Source: Candidatus Methylomirabilis sp. (GTDB lineage Bacteria > Muiribacteriota > Ozemobacteria > Ozemobacterales > Ozemobacteraceae). From it: a DNA stretch of 64,000 nucleotides. This document shows positions 25,392-34,600 of the stretch, piece after piece. Under the pieces are notes generated by a model, which saw only the letters and a program-made list of their open reading frames with translations, did no database searches and had not been told where the DNA came from. The first letter of the stretch is position 1, and every line of letters begins with the position of its first letter. The position numbers and the translations under genes were made by a program. The stretch is from positions 1 through 64,000 of the forward strand of contig DYKG01000009.1 in assembly GCA_020722725.1 (NCBI GenBank). The letters run 5' to 3'.

Positions 25392-26155
25392 GGGCGAAGA
25401 CCTCCGGTCAGGCGCTTCATCGAGTTGAGCCAATGATTAAGTTTTGCAGTGATATCGTCTATTGTTTTGGCAATAAAATCAGCCGATTTGCCACAGTCGA
25501 AAACCGGTTGCCCGGTTGCCTCTTTGTCCAGGATTACTTCTCCTGGCGGCGGGTAAAGCCATATTCCATCGTCGGCGACATAATCGTCGGTTTCCGGGCG
25601 GTAATTATCCGGATAAACCATGGTTGGGCAGAAATGCAGCATGGCTGCGGTTTCTTCAACGGCGGCATGGCCACCTGGTCTGGTCTTGAAAATTGGTTCG
25701 ACGAATTTTTCAGAAAGTTTCCACCAGTGAATGACGCTCACGGACATGGCTTCCTGGCGAATCAGTCGCCGGGCCAGCCTTTTCAGGGGCTCGACATTTC
25801 CACCATGACCATTAACCAGAATCAGGCACTTGAAGCCATGCCGAACAAAGCTTTGCAAAATACCTTCGACAAATTTTTCATACAAATCTTCTGAAAAGAA
25901 GCTTGATGGTGCTGTCTGAGCCAGTGAATTGGTTACTCCGTATTCAAGAGAAGGGGCCACCGCGCCATTAAGGTTAATGCTCAATTCTTCTGCAATCTTT
26001 TCGGCGCAGAGTGTGTCGGTTCCTACTGGAAGATGCCTTCCGTGAGGTTCAACGGTTCCCAGTGGGATGAAAAGTGGTGCTTCACGCGCCAGCAGGTTCT
26101 CTATTTCAACGGTATTGAGCTGTTTTATTAAAACAGGCAAAGGTCTGGATTTCAT
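25388..26155 (-). CDS. Creatininase-family amidohydrolase
   Basis: About 255 residues from the ATG at 26155, preferred because GGGGA lies nine bases upstream; an ATG seven codons earlier lacks one. Metal-binding motifs of the creatinine amidohydrolase family are present: PLGTVEPHGRHLPVGTD, NGHGGN and GGHAAVEETA. The family includes creatininase, formamide hydrolases of riboflavin and mycofactocin biosynthesis (MftE), and others. With no cofactor-biosynthesis gene beside it the substrate cannot be told. It is coupled to a downstream membrane protein. The divergent adenylate cyclase gene starts 190 bases away. Confidence 0.9.
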   Translation of the reverse strand: MKSRPLPVLIKQLNTVEIENLLAREAPLFIPLGTVEPHGRHLPVGTDTLCAEKIAEELSINLNGAVAPSLEYGVTNSLAQTAPSSFFSEDLYEKFVEGILQSFVRHGFKCLILVNGHGGNVEPLKRLARRLIRQEAMSVSVIHWWKLSEKFVEPIFKTRPGGHAAVEETAAMLHFCPTMVYPDNYRPETDDYVADDGIWLYPPPGEVILDKEATGQPVFDCGKSADFIAKTIDDITAKLNHWLNSMKRLTGGLRP

Positions 26156-26344
26156 AATAGTTTCCCCGTCATTCATTAAAAAATTGTTTATTGTTTCAAT
26201 TTATCACATTAAACATGAAAATTACCAAGAATTGTAATAAACATTTCATTCTTTGCATTCGACTAAGCAAGAAAATGGCCGGCGAAACAAAATCAAGTTG
26301 GCGAAAAAACTTCATGCTGGTATTATGCAATCGAGAGAAAAAAG

Positions 26345-29300
26345 ATGAATAGGGTTGAAAAAACTTCAGCAGCTGAAAACTTAAAAATTCTTGAGCCTTT
26401 GTCGCTTTGGAAATGGTTGACTATGCTGGCATTATTGCTGGGGTTTCCGTTTTTGATTCTGATTGATCATATGGTCAGCTCATTTCGCAATTCCCGCGAC
26501 CAGAAAGTCAGCCATTTCGAGCTGGAAGTCGAAAAGATCACTGGGCGTGTTTTTTTAGAGCAGGAAGCCAGAATTCAGATTCAGGAAATCCTGGAAGAGT
26601 ATATTAAGCTGTGTGAGGGGCATCTTTGCAACCAATATATCATTTATCGTGCCGGCTTTACATCATCGCCCATACCGTTTTTAAGCCCCGAAGGCTTCAG
26701 ACAGTCCCTTCTTTACGCTGATGTAAAAAAGCTGCGTTTGTATGAAAAACGTCTTAAACAAATTATTCCCGGTATCAAACTACTTAAATGGGATTCTAGT
26801 TACAAACTTCTTTCTGACAGCGATGTTCTGTTGCCGAAATTTGTTTATCTGAAGATGCTCGAATCAATCTTCAGCCGACTGAAGCGATGCAGATCAGGCA
26901 ATGAAGCTGACAGAAGATACATGGATCAACTGCCGCTGGTTCAGAAATTTTACAATGATGACCCCAATCTGGTTGAATTCATCAAGTTTGGCCGATTGGG
27001 CCGGTTTACCAATTCCAACGGTCTGGTTCAGTTTCTTTTCTGGAATGATTATTACATGTCGATCAATGCCGGTGATGACATTTCTGTTGCCGGCTTTCTG
27101 GCAGCGATCGACGAAGATTCGCTGCCGCTGACTTTTGGCATTGGACGTTTCAGTTTGAGAAAATCGCATGAATGGAAGCAGGACGGATATGCGCTTGGCT
27201 GGGTTGATTGCGCCGGCAAAGAGAAAGATTCCCTGCCATTTCCATTTTCTCGGCTCGATGAAAAGCGCTGGGCAAGGTGGATTGCTGATCAACCAAATGG
27301 GGTTTATGAAAAGGACGGCCTGTTGATTTCGCTGCGCCGGGTTAACAGCCGCCTGGTTGTAGTGGCGGCCCACAGCCTGAGTGAAGTTGATCGGGCTCTC
27401 GAACGCCAGATTTTCATTACTTATGCAACGTTTTTCCTGATTCTCTCTGTATCGGCACTGCTGATCCTGCTCAACCGCCGTAACGATGGCATTGCCTTGA
27501 GTATAAAATGGCAGATTCTCTCGCTGTTTATACTGGTTATGGCCTTGCCAACCGTTGCGGTTATGCATTTTGGCCGGGAGTTGCTTAAAGACCGTCGTCA
27601 ATTTTATGAAAATGAGGTTTTCAAGAAACTTGACAGGATTCGCAAAGATATAGAAGAAAACAAAGACTACGTTTTTCGCTACATGGAAATTCTAGGCGAT
27701 GAGTTCACCACTGCCATGTTAAAGTTTTATCGGCCTGAAAACAAACAGCCTTTTTTCGGGAAAGGGCTTCAAAAGACAATCGAGCATTATATTGACAAGG
27801 CCAGAGTAAAACATCTCTATCTGTTCAATGCAGCTGGCAGAGAGGTTCTGAAGACCGAGTTCAAGGACGGTGAGAGGCGCGGACTTCTGCCATTGGTAAG
27901 TTCACTGGCGAAGCTTAAATTGCGTTTGAGTGGCAAATTGGTTCAAGATGGTTACTCGGGCGCAGTAAGCCTTATGGATCTGATGCTGGAAGAAACCGGC
28001 GGATCAAAACTGGCAGATATTCAAGCTATTCTGAAAACCAAAAAAAGCAGCGCGTTTGAACTAAAGTTTACCAATCGCAAAACATATTTTTTCGTTGGTG
28101 AGTTTTCTCCGTCATGCCGTCCTGGTGAAGTTTTTATAATGGTTTTCATTATCAAGGACCGCAAGTTCGATCAGCTTTATCTTGAGCTGATGCTGCAGAA
28201 ATTGCAGCAGGAAGAAAAAACCGGCAGCAAAGTTCAGCTTTTTTACGGCGAGAATGCTTTCAGTTATAACCGTTATTTTATTCCATCGACCGTTAAAAAC
28301 CCGTTTTTTGAGTATTCATGTGATTCGCCCGATTCTGTTGCCTTAGGAAAAATGACTGAGCCGACCCGCTATGCCGGCACTTCGATCAAAGACTCATGCG
28401 TGCTGCAGAATGGCAGAAAATTTTTGCTCTACAGCTTCTCTCCCGCCGGAATCGAGTCATTTTCGGCTCTTCTTCTCTATGACTACGCCGAAATCACCAA
28501 TAGATTGGAATCTCTTCAGGTGCTGCTGGTGGTGATTTCACTGGTTACGCTTCTGATCGTTTACGTTTTGGTTAAGATTGCCGCAAGATCGATTGTTGAG
28601 CCAATTCAGATGCTGCATGAAGCGGTGGAAAGGGTTCGCGTGGGCAACTACCGTTTGCGGCTGCAGTTACCCGGCGAAGATGAGCTGGTTGCGCTTTCCC
28701 ATGCGGTCAACAGTATGAGCCAGGGTCTCGACGAACGTGAAAAAATGACGAAATATTTGTCGAAATCAGCGGTTGAAGCTGTAAAAAGCGGTGATGGAGT
28801 TGCTCTTGGCGGGCGCAAGGTATCGGCCTCGATATTGTTTTCTGATATTCGCAGCTTTACCACGATTTCTGAATCGCACGATGCAGAAACGGTGGTAAAG
28901 CTGTTGAACGAATACTTTGCATGCATGAATGTGGTAATCGAACAGCATGATGGTGATATCGACAAATTCATCGGTGATGCGATCATGGCTCAGTTCATTG
29001 CCCGCGATATTACCGGGTTTTCTTCTCGTGACATGGCTCTGAAAGCAGTAAAGTGTGCGCTGGCAATGATGAAAGCCCTCGCCGAATTCAATGCTGATCG
29101 CGAAAAGAAGGGGCTTTTTCCGATTATGATCGGAGTAGGCATTAATTCAGGTGAAGTAATCGCCGGAAATATCGGTTCGCCAGGCCGCATGGATCACACG
29201 GTAATTGGTGATGTGGTCAATGTAGCTTCACGCCTTGAAGGAATGAGCAAGATTGGAAAGTTTACCCATGTGATAATCAGCCGCTCAACTCTTGATCTGA

Positions 29301-29398
29301 TCACCGACAGAATTAAATGCCGGCAGCTTGAGGAAACGGCCGTTAAGGGCAAAACTTCGGCAGTTGAGATGTACGAAGTTCTTGAATGTAATGATTGA
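26345..29398 (+). CDS. Membrane-bound class III adenylate cyclase with HAMP domain
   Basis: 1017 residues. Hydrophobic segments lie near 26-46, 353-373, 387-407 and 730-750, giving two large extra-membrane sensor regions. A HAMP domain (about 750-805) follows the last segment. The C-terminal catalytic domain (about 825-1005) carries both metal Asp residues (LFSDIRSFTT and FIGDAIMA). It also has the adenine-specifying Lys (DKFIGD) and Asp (MDHTVIGDVVN), and the Asn/Arg of VNVASRLE, so ATP is the likely substrate and cAMP the product. The sensor regions match no domain I can name. The gene stands alone on the plus strand and is divergent from the creatininase gene. Confidence 0.9.
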   Translation: MNRVEKTSAAENLKILEPLSLWKWLTMLALLLGFPFLILIDHMVSSFRNSRDQKVSHFELEVEKITGRVFLEQEARIQIQEILEEYIKLCEGHLCNQYIIYRAGFTSSPIPFLSPEGFRQSLLYADVKKLRLYEKRLKQIIPGIKLLKWDSSYKLLSDSDVLLPKFVYLKMLESIFSRLKRCRSGNEADRRYMDQLPLVQKFYNDDPNLVEFIKFGRLGRFTNSNGLVQFLFWNDYYMSINAGDDISVAGFLAAIDEDSLPLTFGIGRFSLRKSHEWKQDGYALGWVDCAGKEKDSLPFPFSRLDEKRWARWIADQPNGVYEKDGLLISLRRVNSRLVVVAAHSLSEVDRALERQIFITYATFFLILSVSALLILLNRRNDGIALSIKWQILSLFILVMALPTVAVMHFGRELLKDRRQFYENEVFKKLDRIRKDIEENKDYVFRYMEILGDEFTTAMLKFYRPENKQPFFGKGLQKTIEHYIDKARVKHLYLFNAAGREVLKTEFKDGERRGLLPLVSSLAKLKLRLSGKLVQDGYSGAVSLMDLMLEETGGSKLADIQAILKTKKSSAFELKFTNRKTYFFVGEFSPSCRPGEVFIMVFIIKDRKFDQLYLELMLQKLQQEEKTGSKVQLFYGENAFSYNRYFIPSTVKNPFFEYSCDSPDSVALGKMTEPTRYAGTSIKDSCVLQNGRKFLLYSFSPAGIESFSALLLYDYAEITNRLESLQVLLVVISLVTLLIVYVLVKIAARSIVEPIQMLHEAVERVRVGNYRLRLQLPGEDELVALSHAVNSMSQGLDEREKMTKYLSKSAVEAVKSGDGVALGGRKVSASILFSDIRSFTTISESHDAETVVKLLNEYFACMNVVIEQHDGDIDKFIGDAIMAQFIARDITGFSSRDMALKAVKCALAMMKALAEFNADREKKGLFPIMIGVGINSGEVIAGNIGSPGRMDHTVIGDVVNVASRLEGMSKIGKFTHVIISRSTLDLITDRIKCRQLEETAVKGKTSAVEMYEVLECND

Positions 29399-29467
29399 GC
29401 ATGGGTTGATTAATTCCGGTTTAAGGGTTATAATCAGCAGCTCATTATACCCGTTCAGGAGAATCAA

Positions 29468-32440
29468 GTGGCCAGTGAATCAGACAACAATTCAAATAAA
29501 AATTTAAAAGGTCTTACTCCGGTTCAGGTTGAAGAAAGTAGGCAAAAATGCGGGGCGAACATTTTGACCCTTGCCGAACGGGAACCCTGGTGGCGGCTGC
29601 TGCTCGAAAAATTCGATGACCCGATTATTCGTATTCTTATGATTGCGGCAACCATTGCGATTGGTGTTGGTTTCATCAACGGGGAATATTTTGAGGGAAT
29701 CGGTATTGTGATTGCCATTCTTCTGGCTACAACTCTCGCTTTCTTGAATGAATATAAGGCTGCCAGGGAATTTGACATTCTCAACCAGGTTTCCGACGAG
29801 GTTCCGATCAAAGTTATTCGCGACGGAGTTTTTACCACCGTTCCAAGAAAAGACCTGGTGGTGGGTGATCTGGCGCTAATTGAAGCCGGTGAAGAAATTC
29901 CCGCTGACGGGCGGTTAATCGAATCGGTAGCGCTACAGATTGATGAAGCCAGGTTGACTGGTGAATCACTGCCGGTTAATAAATGTGCTGTCACTGAACC
30001 AGGGTTTAAAGATGATTCTGGCTCGGCCTATGGCTGTGATTTTCTTTTACGCAGCACCATGGTTTTTGATGGTCACGCTACTTACGAGATAACTGCGGTT
30101 GGTGACCGTACCGAGATTGGCAAGGCCGCCCGTTCAGCCTCAGAAGAATCGGAAGAGGAGACCCCGCTGAACTGCCAGCTCGAGCGATTGAGCAAGCTGA
30201 TCGGTGTGGTTGGTTTCTCGGTTGCTTTTTTAACTTTTTCGGCGTTGATCATTCGCGGTCATGCGGTTGGTGAACTGAATCTTGACCGCTCTCAATGGGG
30301 CTTTTCGTTTATCGTTTTTTTCTCAGCCATGATCGCCCTTGCAAAAGTCTGGATGCCGATTGTTGCAGACGGTTGCGAATTGATGGGCAGAGAGCTGCGC
30401 TTGCCGCGAATAGTCAAAAGATCGGGGCCAATAGCGTGGCTGAAACTTCTGCTCGCGGGCGCAATTTTTTTTCTGCTGTGCGTTGTCACTGGTTCGCTGA
30501 CCGGAAGTCTTGCCTCTGATCCTGGTTTGTGGCTTACTTCCAGCGCAGTTTCCGATTTTCTCAAATATTTTATGATTGCGGTGACCTTAATCGTTGTTGC
30601 GGTACCTGAAGGTTTGCCGATGAGCGTTACACTTAGTCTTGCCTACAGTATGCGGCGCATGACCTCCGCCAACAACCTGGTCAGAAGAATGCATGCCTGC
30701 GAAACCATTGGCGCGGCCACCGTCATTTGCTCAGACAAAACCGGAACTCTAACCCAGAACCGTATGGTAATGCATTCGGTTGATTTTCCCGCTCTTAAGG
30801 GTGCTGGCCTGGGATCTGAGCTAAAGAGCGACTTTGAAAAAATCATTGCTGAAGCTTTGGCGGTTAACAGTACCGCAAACCTCAGTCGCTTGAAGGGTTC
30901 TCAGACTGTAGCACTGGGTAACCCCACCGAGGGTGCCGCACTTTTATGGCTTGATGCTCAGGGAATAGATTACATCGACCTGCGTCATCGTTTCAGAATA
31001 GAAAAGCAGTGGACCTTTTCTACCGAGCGAAAGATGATGGGTTCTCTCGGTGAGTCGGGGCAGGGTGGTGAAAGAATTCTTTATGTTAAAGGGGCTCCAG
31101 AATTGATTTTGGCTCGATGCAGTGAAATTCTGACTGACATGGGAATTCAGAGCATCGGCCTGTTTCGTGAGCGGATAATTGACAATCTTGAAGATTCACA
31201 GCGTCGCGGAATGCGAACTCTCGGGATAGCCTTCCGGCGAAATTTTAAAGAAGTTCCGGATGGCGAACTTGCCGATGTGGCAAATTCAATGGTCTGGCTT
31301 GGCTTTTGTTCGATTGCTGACCCGATCAGACCAGAAGTGCCAAAAGCTCTCGATGTTTGTCGCAAGGCCGGGGTTAAGGTAAAGATAATTACCGGCGACA
31401 ATTCGAATACTGCTCTTGAAATCGCACGACAGAGCGGGCTGATCGAAGAAAATGATTTCCCTGGCGAAATACACATGACCGGCGCTGATTTTCAGGCTTT
31501 GCCAACCGAAAAGGCCATGGAGGCAGTTCAAAAAATAAAAATATTATCGCGGGCGCGGCCGGCAGATAAAATGAAAATGGTTAAGCTGCTGCAGCAATCA
31601 GGCGAAGTGGTTGCAGTTACCGGCGATGGAACCAATGATGCTCCGGCACTAAACCACGCCAATGTCGGCCTCTCGATGGGCATTACCGGCACTTCGGTTG
31701 CAAAAGAGGCCAGTGACATAATTCTGCTCGACGATTCCTTTCCCAGTGTGGTGAAGGGCATCATGTGGGGGCGTTCTTTATACGATAACATTCAGCGGTT
31801 TGTAATGTTTCAGCTGACAATCAATGTGGTTGCACTGGGCGTTGCTTTGACCGGGCCTTTTGTCGGGGTTAAAATGCCGCTTACCGTGGTGCAGATGCTC
31901 TGGGTGAACCTTATTATGGACACTTTTGCCGCACTGGCTCTGGCTACCGAACCGCCACACTGGAAAGTAATGTCTCGCCCGCCCCGTAAGCCTTCTGATT
32001 TTCTGGTGACTCCTCTTATGTATCGCCATATCTTCGGAGTAGGTGCGGCATTTTTCGTTTTGCTGATCGGCCTGTTGAAATACTATCAGGCAGATGGTCT
32101 GGTGACTGATTACGAACTTTCACAGTTTTTCACGATTTTTGTCATGCTGCAGGTCTGGAACATGTTTAATGCAAGAGCTCTGGGATTCAGGCATTCGGCG
32201 TTCAGGGATATTTTTTCGAATCATGGTTTCGTGGTGATTTTGCCTGCGATTATTCTTATTCAAATTCTGATTGTACAGTTCGGTCATACCATTTTCAGAA
32301 CACAGGGTTTGCCATTTACCGACTGGGTTACCATCATTGGACTGACTTCGGTGGTTTTGTGGGTCGGGGAGCTTTATCGATGGTATCTTGGGCAGAAAGA
32401 GTCGGAAGTTGAGACCCCTGATCGCTGCCCCTTCGATTAA
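29468..32440 (+). CDS. P-type ATPase, probable Ca2+ exporter (IIB-like)
   Basis: 990 residues from GTG 29468, with AGGAGA before it. The actuator domain has RLTGESLPV. The phosphorylation site is ICSDKTGTLTQN and the hinge is TGDGTNDAPAL. The fourth membrane segment PEGLPMSVTLSLAYSM matches plasma-membrane-type (IIB) calcium pumps, followed by the ACETIGAATVICSDKTG block. An extra hydrophobic stretch lies between segments 3 and 4 (near residues 275-345). The C-terminal membrane part (NLIMDTFAALALATEPP) is canonical. The gene follows the cyclase after 70 bases and may share its transcript. It overlaps the end of the convergent frameshifted gene by four bases. Confidence 0.92.
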   Translation: MASESDNNSNKNLKGLTPVQVEESRQKCGANILTLAEREPWWRLLLEKFDDPIIRILMIAATIAIGVGFINGEYFEGIGIVIAILLATTLAFLNEYKAAREFDILNQVSDEVPIKVIRDGVFTTVPRKDLVVGDLALIEAGEEIPADGRLIESVALQIDEARLTGESLPVNKCAVTEPGFKDDSGSAYGCDFLLRSTMVFDGHATYEITAVGDRTEIGKAARSASEESEEETPLNCQLERLSKLIGVVGFSVAFLTFSALIIRGHAVGELNLDRSQWGFSFIVFFSAMIALAKVWMPIVADGCELMGRELRLPRIVKRSGPIAWLKLLLAGAIFFLLCVVTGSLTGSLASDPGLWLTSSAVSDFLKYFMIAVTLIVVAVPEGLPMSVTLSLAYSMRRMTSANNLVRRMHACETIGAATVICSDKTGTLTQNRMVMHSVDFPALKGAGLGSELKSDFEKIIAEALAVNSTANLSRLKGSQTVALGNPTEGAALLWLDAQGIDYIDLRHRFRIEKQWTFSTERKMMGSLGESGQGGERILYVKGAPELILARCSEILTDMGIQSIGLFRERIIDNLEDSQRRGMRTLGIAFRRNFKEVPDGELADVANSMVWLGFCSIADPIRPEVPKALDVCRKAGVKVKIITGDNSNTALEIARQSGLIEENDFPGEIHMTGADFQALPTEKAMEAVQKIKILSRARPADKMKMVKLLQQSGEVVAVTGDGTNDAPALNHANVGLSMGITGTSVAKEASDIILLDDSFPSVVKGIMWGRSLYDNIQRFVMFQLTINVVALGVALTGPFVGVKMPLTVVQMLWVNLIMDTFAALALATEPPHWKVMSRPPRKPSDFLVTPLMYRHIFGVGAAFFVLLIGLLKYYQADGLVTDYELSQFFTIFVMLQVWNMFNARALGFRHSAFRDIFSNHGFVVILPAIILIQILIVQFGHTIFRTQGLPFTDWVTIIGLTSVVLWVGELYRWYLGQKESEVETPDRCPFD

Positions 32441-32915
32441 GTCCGGCAGTTTATCTGTTGTTTTACGCAATATCCCTTTTTCTGGAAATAATTGAGCCAG
32501 TATTTCAACTCGCGCGAAGATTTGGCGGACTGTTCGTTTGAAAGAACCAGCAGTTGAGGCTTGATACCACTTATTTTAACTGTTTCGAAGTTGTTGAAGG
32601 CCGGTAAAATCAAAATTATCAGATTTTTTTTCGGTAGAAACATTTTTATGCAGAGCTGCCAGAATTGTTCATTCATCATGGCTCTTGTATTTTCGTCGGG
32701 GCTGTCCGAAACGAGGATTTTGAGATTTTCAAACTCGGTCCGGGTAGCGGAAAAGGGTTGGTTTTTGTCGGGTTTAAGCAGATGTTTGAGACTGTTCAGA
32801 CATGGGGTGTCGGTGAACATGTTCAGAAGCTGGTCGCGAAAACAATTTCTGAATTCAAAAATGAAAGCAGAAGAAAAGCCACCGCAAACCCGATTGCAAT
32901 GCATTGTTTTTTCAT
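32437..32915 (-). pseudogene. Secreted-protein gene split by a one-base frameshift
   Basis: From ATG 32915 one frame encodes a textbook signal peptide (MKKQCIAIGFAVAFLLLSFL, then NSEIVFA) but ends at TGA 32823-32825. A second frame, open across the same area down to 32437, encodes about 130 plausible residues (LLNMFTDTPCLNSLKHLL ... LNYFQKKGYCVKQQ). Joining them needs a shift of one base near 32835. The unshifted frame from 32961 would have an N-terminus without any signal. No family is recognised. It is either a fresh pseudogene, a sequencing error or a programmed shift. It is convergent with the Ca2+ ATPase gene. Confidence 0.55.
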
Positions 32916-32996
32916 TATCGTCTTGCAAATAATACCATTTATTCTTGATTCGTAGTGTCACGAACGAATTAGGTATAAATGGTATTTAAAGCATAA

Positions 32997-33038
32997 AAAA
33001 CCATCTGGCCACGGCTGATGCTGTGACCAGATGGTTTT
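32997..33038 (-). terminator. Strong intrinsic terminator of the 79-residue gene
   Basis: AAAACCATCTGG (32997-33008) and CCAGATGGTTTT (33027-33038) form a perfect 12-pair stem, with three further possible pairs (CAC/GTG) inside the loop. On the minus strand the stem runs into a T-run, 30 bases after the stop of the 79-residue gene. Confidence 0.9.
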
Positions 33039-33067
33039 CAGGTTGGTAAAAGGTTGGTTTGATTCTA

Positions 33068-33307
33068 TCAGGCGGCGAGTTTCTGGTTGCGAATTTCTTC
33101 GGGAATCAGGTTGATTTCGCCATTGCTCATATCATACAGGCGCTGCTGTACTTTGGCCTGAAGAAGGTCGAGACCGTTGGGCAGATCGAGCAGATTTACA
33201 TCATTGCCAACCAGGTCGCGGTAAGCGGTTTTGATGTGATGGATCATGCGAATCCTGAATTCAGCATCGGTCTTGGCCTGGTACAGGGGGGTATTGGGTA
33301 GAATCAT
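33068..33307 (-). CDS. 79-residue orphan protein under a sigma-28-type promoter
   Basis: A short gene with complete signals: GGAGG nine bases before ATG 33307, a sigma-28-like promoter at 33343-33369 and a strong terminator after it. The protein is mixed in charge, with no signal peptide or membrane segment, and is predicted mostly helical (for example DLLQAKVQQRLYDMSNG near residues 46-62). No family is recognised. The promoter type suggests a late flagellar, chemotaxis or motility-linked role. FlgM or another export-coupled regulator would be the first idea, but the sequence does not clearly match FlgM. Confidence 0.75.
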   Translation of the reverse strand: MILPNTPLYQAKTDAEFRIRMIHHIKTAYRDLVGNDVNLLDLPNGLDLLQAKVQQRLYDMSNGEINLIPEEIRNQKLAA

Positions 33308-33342
33308 TGTTTTGCCTCCAGCTTTTTAAATTTCTCAAAAAT

Positions 33343-33369
33343 CTATCGGCATAACTCAATTCAACTTTA
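33343..33369 (-). promoter_or_regulatory. Near-consensus sigma-28 (FliA) promoter
   Basis: On the minus strand TAAAGTTG (33369-33362), 11 bases, then GCCGATAG (33350-33343). The enteric FliA consensus is TAAAGTTT-N11-GCCGATAA, so 14 of 16 positions and the spacing match. It lies 36 bases before the 79-residue gene's start codon. Confidence 0.7.
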
Positions 33370-33385
33370 ATACATTTTAAAAAAA

Positions 33386-34141
33386 TCAGTCCAGTTCAAG
33401 TCCGATCCGCAGTCCGGTAAAGGTTGTCAGCTGTTTTAACGCCAGGCCGATGCCTGGCATGAAAGATTCCCGGTTCAGCGAATCGTGCCTGATCGTAAGT
33501 GTCTGGCCGATATCGCCGAAAATGACGCTTTGATGAGCAACTAATCCGGGAAGCCTTACCGAGTGAATGGGAATATTATCTTCAGTCGATGCCCGGTTCA
33601 GTTGATTCAATTCGTCGAGCATGCCAAGTCTGGTTTTAATGGCAGTACCAGAAGGCTTGTCGAGTTTCTGGGGGTGATGCATTTCGATGATTTCTACGTT
33701 CTGCATGTATTTAACCGCCTTGCGCGCGAATTCCATCATTAGAATTGCACCAATCGCGAAATTCGGAACAATCAGAACAGAAGTCTGCATTTTAATTGCG
33801 AGGTTTTCAAGCTTGGTAGCATCTTCTGAAGATATGCCGGTGGTTCCAATCAGAACCGGAATACGGTTTTGCAGGCAAATTGCCGCATTGTTGACCACGG
33901 TTGCCGGGGTTGAAAAATCTATGGCAATGTCGATATGCGCTTCGGTAAGAACTGCTTGAAGATTTGAAGCAACCTTAATGTTGGTTGATCCGAAACCGAT
34001 TACTTCGCCAAGATCATCGCCGACTCTGGTTACATCTATGCCGGCAGCCAGGGTGTAATCATCATGCGATAGCAGATAACGACACAGAGTCTGGCCCATT
34101 TTTCCTGCACAACCAATTACTGCGACTTTTTTTCTATTCAT
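33386..34141 (-). CDS. dapB: 4-hydroxy-tetrahydrodipicolinate reductase
   Basis: NAD(P)H-dependent step of diaminopimelate/lysine synthesis. 251 residues. The N-terminus has the Rossmann GCAGKMGQ motif. The substrate-binding and catalytic block EMHHPQKLDKPSGTA contains the tandem His and the Lys, and PNFAIGA precedes it. The late segment ESFMPGIGLALKQ is typical. It is the last gene of an aminotransferase-dut-dapB operon, 15 bases after dut. No other dap gene is in the window apart from the aminotransferase, which is not obviously a diaminopimelate aminotransferase. Confidence 0.95.
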   Translation of the reverse strand: MNRKKVAVIGCAGKMGQTLCRYLLSHDDYTLAAGIDVTRVGDDLGEVIGFGSTNIKVASNLQAVLTEAHIDIAIDFSTPATVVNNAAICLQNRIPVLIGTTGISSEDATKLENLAIKMQTSVLIVPNFAIGAILMMEFARKAVKYMQNVEIIEMHHPQKLDKPSGTAIKTRLGMLDELNQLNRASTEDNIPIHSVRLPGLVAHQSVIFGDIGQTLTIRHDSLNRESFMPGIGLALKQLTTFTGLRIGLELD

Positions 34142-34156
34142 GATTCTCCTCAGAAG

Positions 34157-34600
34157 TTAAATTATTCCGGTTGATCCGAAACCGCCGCTGCCTCGGTCTG
34201 AATCATCCAGATTCGGGCAGATGGAAAAGTTTACGCTGGTAACGTGCGAAAATACAAGCTGGGCAATGCGCATTCCCGAAAGAATCGAAAAATCCTCACT
34301 GCCGTGATTTATGAGAATAACACAGATTTCACCACGGTAATCGCTGTCGATGGTCCCTGGTGAATTCAGAACCGTGACCCCGAATTTGGCGGCCAGGCCA
34401 GATCTTGGCCTTACCTGAGCTTCGAGACCTGCGGGCATTGAAATTCGCAGGCCAGTAGGCACCATGGCGAATTTTCCCGGGGGAATGACCATGGAGCAGC
34501 CGGCACAAAGGTCGTAACCGGCTGCGCCAGAGGTGGCCCGCTCGGGAAGTTTAACTCCCGGGTGGGCCTCAAGGGTTATTTTTACTACCGGATCAGCCAT
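34157..34600 (-). CDS. dut: dUTP diphosphatase
   Basis: Cleaves dUTP to dUMP and pyrophosphate, keeping uracil out of DNA. About 147 residues from ATG 34600, which overlaps the aminotransferase stop by eight bases. All five trimeric dUTPase motifs are visible: [42 protein letters not shown] and the C-terminal [10 protein letters not shown] longer frame upstream would lie inside the aminotransferase gene and adds no conserved sequence. The order aminotransferase-dut-dapB is coupled and on one transcript. Confidence 0.95.
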   Translation of the reverse strand: MADPVVKITLEAHPGVKLPERATSGAAGYDLCAGCSMVIPPGKFAMVPTGLRISMPAGLEAQVRPRSGLAAKFGVTVLNSPGTIDSDYRGEICVILINHGSEDFSILSGMRIAQLVFSHVTSVNFSICPNLDDSDRGSGGFGSTGII

